A stretch of 57,481 nucleotides of DNA. Source: CAZEHJ01 sp964512485 (GTDB taxonomy: Bacteria; Bacteroidota; Rhodothermia; Rhodothermales; UBA10348). The notes beneath the pieces were generated by a model. That model had not been told where the DNA came from and ran no database searches. It saw only the letters and a list, made by a program, of their open reading frames with translations. Where the stretch lies: assembly GCA_964512485.1 (NCBI GenBank), contig CAZEHJ010000014.1:1-57481 (forward strand), written 5' to 3'. A program made the translations under genes and the position numbers. Shown here in pieces: positions 53,960 to 57,481 of the stretch (positions are counted from its first letter, which is position 1; every line of letters starts with the position of its first letter).

Positions 53960-55039
53960 ATGGCTGAAGTAACAACCACCCGCGTCGCCGACATTCTGGG
54001 CGATGAAGCATCTTCTCTTCTCGATCACACCTGTTCGACAATCGATTCCTCGCAGCTCCATCTGCCCGGACCAGACTTTGTCGAACGAGTCTGGATGCAC
54101 TCAGATCGCAATATTCCGACGCTTAATTCCATTCAGCGCCTGTTTGGACATGGTCGCCTGGGGGGAACCGGGTACATCTCCATTCTTCCTGTGGATCAGG
54201 GTATCGAACATGCAGGCGGGGCATCGTTCGCCAAGAACCCGATCTATTTTGATCCTGCGAACATCGTCGAACTCGCAATTGAAGGCGGCTGCAACGCCGT
54301 TGCATCCACGTATGGAGTGTTGGGTTCGGTGGCGAGAAAGTATGCCCACCGCATCCCGATGATCATGAAGTTCAACCACAATGAGCTTCTGACTCACCCC
54401 AATACGTTTGACCAGATCAACTTCGCGCGAATCGAGGAAGCCTGGAATATGGGCTGTGTGGGAGTTGGAGCGACCATTTATTTTGGCTCCGACGAGTCGA
54501 ATCGACAGCTCGAAGAAGTAACCGAGGCGTTTGCCATGGCCCACGAACTCGGAATGTGTACGATTCTGTGGTGCTATATGCGCAACAGCGGTTTCAAGGT
54601 GGACGGAGTCAATCACGAGTCAAGCGCTGACCTTACCGGCCAAGCCAATCACATTGGTGCGACGATTGAAGCTGACATCCTCAAACAGAAGCAACCTACC
54701 CAGAATGGAGGCTACAAGGCCCTCAATTCGGGTGATTCGTCATATGGAAAGCTCGACGAACGAATTTATACAGAGTTGTCTACGGATCATCCCATTGATC
54801 TCACGCGCTATCAGGTCGCAAACGGATACATGGGACGCGCAGGCCTGATCAACTCGGGAGGCGCTTCGGGTGAGAACGATCTTCAGCAAGCGGTTAAAAC
54901 AGCTGTCATCAACAAACGCGCGGGCGGAATGGGTCTCATTTCAGGTCGAAAAGCGTTTCAGCGGCCCATGGAAGAGGGAATTGGCATATTGAATGCCATT
55001 CAGGATGTGTACCTCAACGACGATGTAACCATCGCCTGA
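53960..55039 (+). CDS. fbaB: Class I fructose-bisphosphate aldolase (DhnA type)
   Basis: A 359-residue Schiff-base aldolase of the archaeal/FbaB family. I start at ATG 53960 (MAEVTTTRVAD); a ttg 12 bp upstream adds four residues. Motifs are ILPVDQGIEHAGG, MIMKFNHNE and GVGATIYFGS. The end matches the family: NSGGASGENDLQQAVKTAV, RAGGMGLISGRKAFQRP. It interconverts fructose-1,6-bisphosphate with glyceraldehyde-3-phosphate and DHAP in glycolysis or gluconeogenesis, also linking to the DHAP produced by GlpD. A hairpin 27 bp past the stop is a likely terminator. Confidence 0.9.
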   Translation: MAEVTTTRVADILGDEASSLLDHTCSTIDSSQLHLPGPDFVERVWMHSDRNIPTLNSIQRLFGHGRLGGTGYISILPVDQGIEHAGGASFAKNPIYFDPANIVELAIEGGCNAVASTYGVLGSVARKYAHRIPMIMKFNHNELLTHPNTFDQINFARIEEAWNMGCVGVGATIYFGSDESNRQLEEVTEAFAMAHELGMCTILWCYMRNSGFKVDGVNHESSADLTGQANHIGATIEADILKQKQPTQNGGYKALNSGDSSYGKLDERIYTELSTDHPIDLTRYQVANGYMGRAGLINSGGASGENDLQQAVKTAVINKRAGGMGLISGRKAFQRPMEEGIGILNAIQDVYLNDDVTIA

Positions 55040-55065
55040 GACGCTCACAACGAAGATTATACTGA

Positions 55066-55104
55066 AAGACCCCTGTTCGCGTGCAACAAGCGGGCAGGGG
55101 TCTT
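55066..55104 (+). terminator. Terminator hairpin after the aldolase gene
   Basis: AAGACCCCTG pairs perfectly with CAGGGGTCTT (10 bp), enclosing a 19-nt loop with further short pairing. TTCCG follows. Confidence 0.6.
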
Positions 55105-55150
55105 CCGTATATTGCGGCCGGGCTGAAAGCGTTGATTTCAGCACTCATCA

Positions 55151-57226
55151 TTGAAGACGATGTTTGACGAGTGGTCGGACATCGGCGTTACGACCACATT
55201 AAACGTCAAAAAGGACGAAGACACGATGGCCGAAAAGTCGGAAAAAGAACCAATTGCGGACGATCTCACTGAAAACGAGGTCGTAGAGAATGCAGAACCA
55301 TCTGGCGATCTCGACGCAACCCCGGAAGCGAGCGGTGGAGATTCTTCTCCTGCCGTTGAAGATCCAGAACTGTCGGAAGGAGATTCAAGCGCAGAAGCCG
55401 AAACGGCTGACTCCTCCGGTGAAGCCGATTTGGATGAAGACGGTCCGCTTCTCGAAATGAGCGTCCCCTCTCCGGCCGGCCCCAGCCTGCTCGACAAATA
55501 CACCGCACACTATCCCGATTGGGCCAAAGAGTTCGCCCGGAAGTATTTCACAAAAACGGTCACACAGTTTTTGCTGTATGGAAACGTTCGTGATCTCGTA
55601 CCGAGCGAAAGCAAGGATGGCGAAAAGTCATTCGTCTCCCTGCAGAAGTTTCTGGTACAGGAGCTGTTTGCGGCGCGCGATATTATTCTCTTCTACGACC
55701 GCTCGAGTGGCATTCATTTTGCCGACAAAGAATCCCAGAAGGACTTCAACCGGGCACTTTCTGGATACGACACCATTTTCGGAACCGATTTCGCCAAGAA
55801 ACTGCCCAAAGATCCAGTCCGCGTCCTCTCTGTCCTTCAGAACTACTTCCGTCTGCGGCTCGGGGAAGGAAAACGAATAGCCTGCATCATCGACTACGCC
55901 GAGACCGTCATACCGATGGCAGAGGCATCGATGTATTCGGCCGAGGATAGAAACGCTCTGGTATTTCTGCAGAAGTGGGCGCACGATCCCCTTTTTCTGG
56001 ACAGTGACTTTACCATCGCGTTGATCGCCCAGAACCTGAGCGAGCTCAACCAGCAGATAGTCCAGAGTCCCTACACCGCGGAAATCCAGATTCCCATCCC
56101 GGGCGAAGACGCACGTCGCGAGTTCGTCGACAGTTATCTCGATGGTCGGGAAGGTGAGTGGGTGCAGCACTCCAGCGTAGACGCGTCGGCTCTTGCTTCG
56201 AACACGGCTGGCCTTGGATACATCCAGCTTCGCTCAATTCTTGCCGATGTGCTGGAGAACCACACCTCCTTGACATTCGATGCTCTTTCTGAAATGAAGA
56301 AAGAGTTCATCGAGGCGGAAGCATTCGGCATGCTCGAATTCATGGAGACAGATCTGAATCTGGATATGGTCGCCGGGCACACAGAAGCGAAATTCCATCT
56401 CCGTGAGGCGGCGAAGGCGCTGAAGGCGGGACGGTCGGACGTCATGCCCATGGGGTATCTCGTCAGCGGTCCGGTGGGAACGGGTAAGACGTTTTCGATC
56501 ATGTGCTTCGCCGGCGAAATCGGCATTCCCATGGTGATGCTGAAGAATTTCCGATCGCAATGGCAGGGTCAGACTGAGGCAAACCTTGAAAAAATCCTCA
56601 CGCTTCTTCAGGCCATGACACCCGTAGCTGTCATGATTGATGAAGCTGATGCAGCTCTCGGTAATCGCGATGCTGGCGGCGACTCTGGCGTCTCGAAACG
56701 AGTATTTGGTCAGATCGCGCAGTTCATGTCCAACTCGAAAAACCGGGGCCGTGTGATCTGGTTTCTGGTGACCGCGAGACCTGACTATATGCCTGTGGAC
56801 TTGAAGCGCCAGGGACGCGCCGAGGAGCATATCGCCCTCTTCTATCCTTCGACAAGGGGAGAACGCGAGGAGTTGCTGGAGGTGATGATGAAACGTACGG
56901 GTGTCAAGGTTGATATGGATCAGATCCCGGACGGACTTCTCAACGGAGAGAGGACATTTTCGGGAGCAGATATGGAGGCGCTGCTGACCCGAGCAAAATT
57001 CAGAGCTGCATCCGATGAGTCCTCGCCGGGCAAGGTCACGAAAGAGGTTTTACAGATAGTCGTTGATGACTTCATGCCTCCGACCTATCCACTCGAAGTG
57101 GAGCTGCAGACTCTCGTAGCCGTTCTCGAATGCACGAGTCGGGCGCTTCTTCCCGAGACGTATCGCAACATGGATCGGGAGACGATCGTCCGGCGAGTAG
57201 ACGAGCTTTCGCACCTGGTCAAATAG
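55151..57226 (+). CDS. AAA ATPase with degenerate first module
   Basis: 691 residues. An acidic, low-complexity tail of about 100 residues (Glu/Asp/Ser-rich) comes first. Residues 115-370 form an ATPase-like module that lacks Walker A. Residues 405-640 form an active AAA module: Walker A GPVGTGKT at 440-447, Walker B MIDEAD with D497-E498, and a sensor/arginine region FLVTARPDYMPVDLKRQGRAEEH. Two modules with one active site resemble Ycf46-type and other 'vesicle-fusing ATPase'-annotated proteins. The start could be the ATG at 55151 or 55226 (MAEKSEKE, with AAGGA upstream). A chaperone-like remodelling role is inference. Confidence 0.82.
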   Translation: MKTMFDEWSDIGVTTTLNVKKDEDTMAEKSEKEPIADDLTENEVVENAEPSGDLDATPEASGGDSSPAVEDPELSEGDSSAEAETADSSGEADLDEDGPLLEMSVPSPAGPSLLDKYTAHYPDWAKEFARKYFTKTVTQFLLYGNVRDLVPSESKDGEKSFVSLQKFLVQELFAARDIILFYDRSSGIHFADKESQKDFNRALSGYDTIFGTDFAKKLPKDPVRVLSVLQNYFRLRLGEGKRIACIIDYAETVIPMAEASMYSAEDRNALVFLQKWAHDPLFLDSDFTIALIAQNLSELNQQIVQSPYTAEIQIPIPGEDARREFVDSYLDGREGEWVQHSSVDASALASNTAGLGYIQLRSILADVLENHTSLTFDALSEMKKEFIEAEAFGMLEFMETDLNLDMVAGHTEAKFHLREAAKALKAGRSDVMPMGYLVSGPVGTGKTFSIMCFAGEIGIPMVMLKNFRSQWQGQTEANLEKILTLLQAMTPVAVMIDEADAALGNRDAGGDSGVSKRVFGQIAQFMSNSKNRGRVIWFLVTARPDYMPVDLKRQGRAEEHIALFYPSTRGEREELLEVMMKRTGVKVDMDQIPDGLLNGERTFSGADMEALLTRAKFRAASDESSPGKVTKEVLQIVVDDFMPPTYPLEVELQTLVAVLECTSRALLPETYRNMDRETIVRRVDELSHLVK

Positions 57227-57234
57227 ATTGAAAA

Positions 57235-57271
57235 ATACAGGGGCGCCGGCTGCTAGCCGGCGCCCCTGTAT
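57235..57271. terminator. Bidirectional terminator hairpin
   Basis: A perfect 17-bp stem (arm ATACAGGGGCGCCGGCT) with a GCT loop, followed by T-rich sequence (CTACTTTTTTC). It separates the AAA ATPase gene from the convergent antitoxin gene. Confidence 0.9.
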
Positions 57272-57311
57272 CAATTTCTACTTTTTTCTTATCGAAGGGA
57301 TGTGCTTCAGA

Positions 57312-57481
57312 CTATTTCTTCGATCCTTTCTTCTTCTGCGCCTGTTCTACACTCAAAAGGCGGTCGTACAACTCCCAACTGATCAGGACCGCGTAAGGTT
57401 GATTGTTCTTCTGAATCAGTACGCCCCGGTCGATTTCTTTCGCATATTCGACCAATTCCGACGTATTTGACCTCAATTCAG
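57312..57481 (-). CDS. Phd/YefM-type antitoxin, truncated at window edge
   Basis: An open frame on the minus strand from the window edge to TAG at 57312; 55 residues are visible and the start lies beyond the window. It begins ELRSNTSELVEYAKEI and continues RGVLIQKNNQPYAVLISWELYDRLL. This matches the DNA-binding N-terminal part of prevent-host-death antitoxins (block-typical 'G..v.I.k.g.p.avlvs...Y..l'). A Lys-rich tail (KKKGSKK) ends it. The short C-terminal region leaves little room for a toxin-binding helix, so it may be an orphan Phd-like regulator. Confidence 0.7.
   Translation of the reverse strand, partial: ELRSNTSELVEYAKEIDRGVLIQKNNQPYAVLISWELYDRLLSVEQAQKKKGSKK

Noticed and set aside
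57228..57470. 80-residue plus-strand ORF at the right edge
   Set aside because: It begins in the terminator hairpin, and the minus strand there encodes a recognisable Phd-like domain.

Overview
The window looks like a chromosomal stretch of a Rhodothermota/Bacteroidota-type marine bacterium, probably from a metagenome assembly. Pointers are a secreted protein with a type IX secretion (Por) C-terminal sorting domain, an 800-residue FtsX/MacB-type permease of the kind Bacteroidota carry in many copies, many secreted or lipoprotein peptidases (S9, M16, M19, M24), receptor-like Ser/Thr kinases with beta-propeller ectodomains, and mostly weak or absent Shine-Dalgarno sequences. I see no tRNA, rRNA, CRISPR array, insertion sequence or phage gene. 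Two 100-N runs (2895-2994 and 33178-33277) are each flanked by an exact 55-bp duplication. They look like unmerged k=55 contig overlaps, so the two genes they cut (a kinase and selO) are probably intact.

Layout. 1-2.1 kb: end of an AbiEii-like nucleotidyltransferase, then a nitronate monooxygenase-type flavoenzyme. 2.2-18.7 kb: three paralogous transmembrane Ser/Thr kinases with propeller sensor domains, interleaved with a haem-binding lipoprotein, a secreted Xaa-Pro aminopeptidase, a secreted DPP-IV-like peptidase, an FtsX-type permease and a small membrane protein translationally coupled to the third kinase. 18.8-20.9 kb: a secreted LamG-like protein and a lipoprotein M19 dipeptidase. 20.9-25.7 kb: a glycerol/glycerophosphodiester operon, glpK-glpD-glpQ-glpF. 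26-29.4 kb: an outer-membrane barrel protein and an unusual Rieske-ThDP fusion enzyme. 29.5-33.7 kb: an MsbA-like ABC exporter, a Gre-like factor and the protein AMPylase SelO. 33.7-37.4 kb (minus strand): a sodium symporter, an AstE/AspA-type deacylase and a Cys/Met PLP enzyme. 37.6-41.9 kb: an M16 protease lipoprotein, a 9-bp minisatellite, a putative HExxH metallopeptidase and a DUF3465 protein. 41.9-48.7 kb (minus strand): a choice-of-anchor-B propeller protein, a T9SS cargo protein, an APC permease overlapping a class IV aminotransferase, and a TonB protein. 48.8-52.6 kb (minus strand): the thiazole-branch thiamine operon thiO-thiS-thiG-tenI-thiD. 52.8-57.2 kb: a second DAO-type oxidase, class I aldolase and a two-module AAA ATPase. 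At the right edge is the end of a Phd/YefM-type antitoxin.

How the genes fit together. Most of the window supports a heterotroph living on peptides and lipids: secreted peptidases, amino-acid and sodium-coupled uptake, and glycerophosphodiester cleavage feeding glycerol into GlpF, GlpK and GlpD. The kinases probably sense extracytoplasmic conditions, but their ligands cannot be read from sequence. Long, nearly perfect GC-rich hairpins with 2-3-nt loops recur at operon ends and look like bidirectional terminators.
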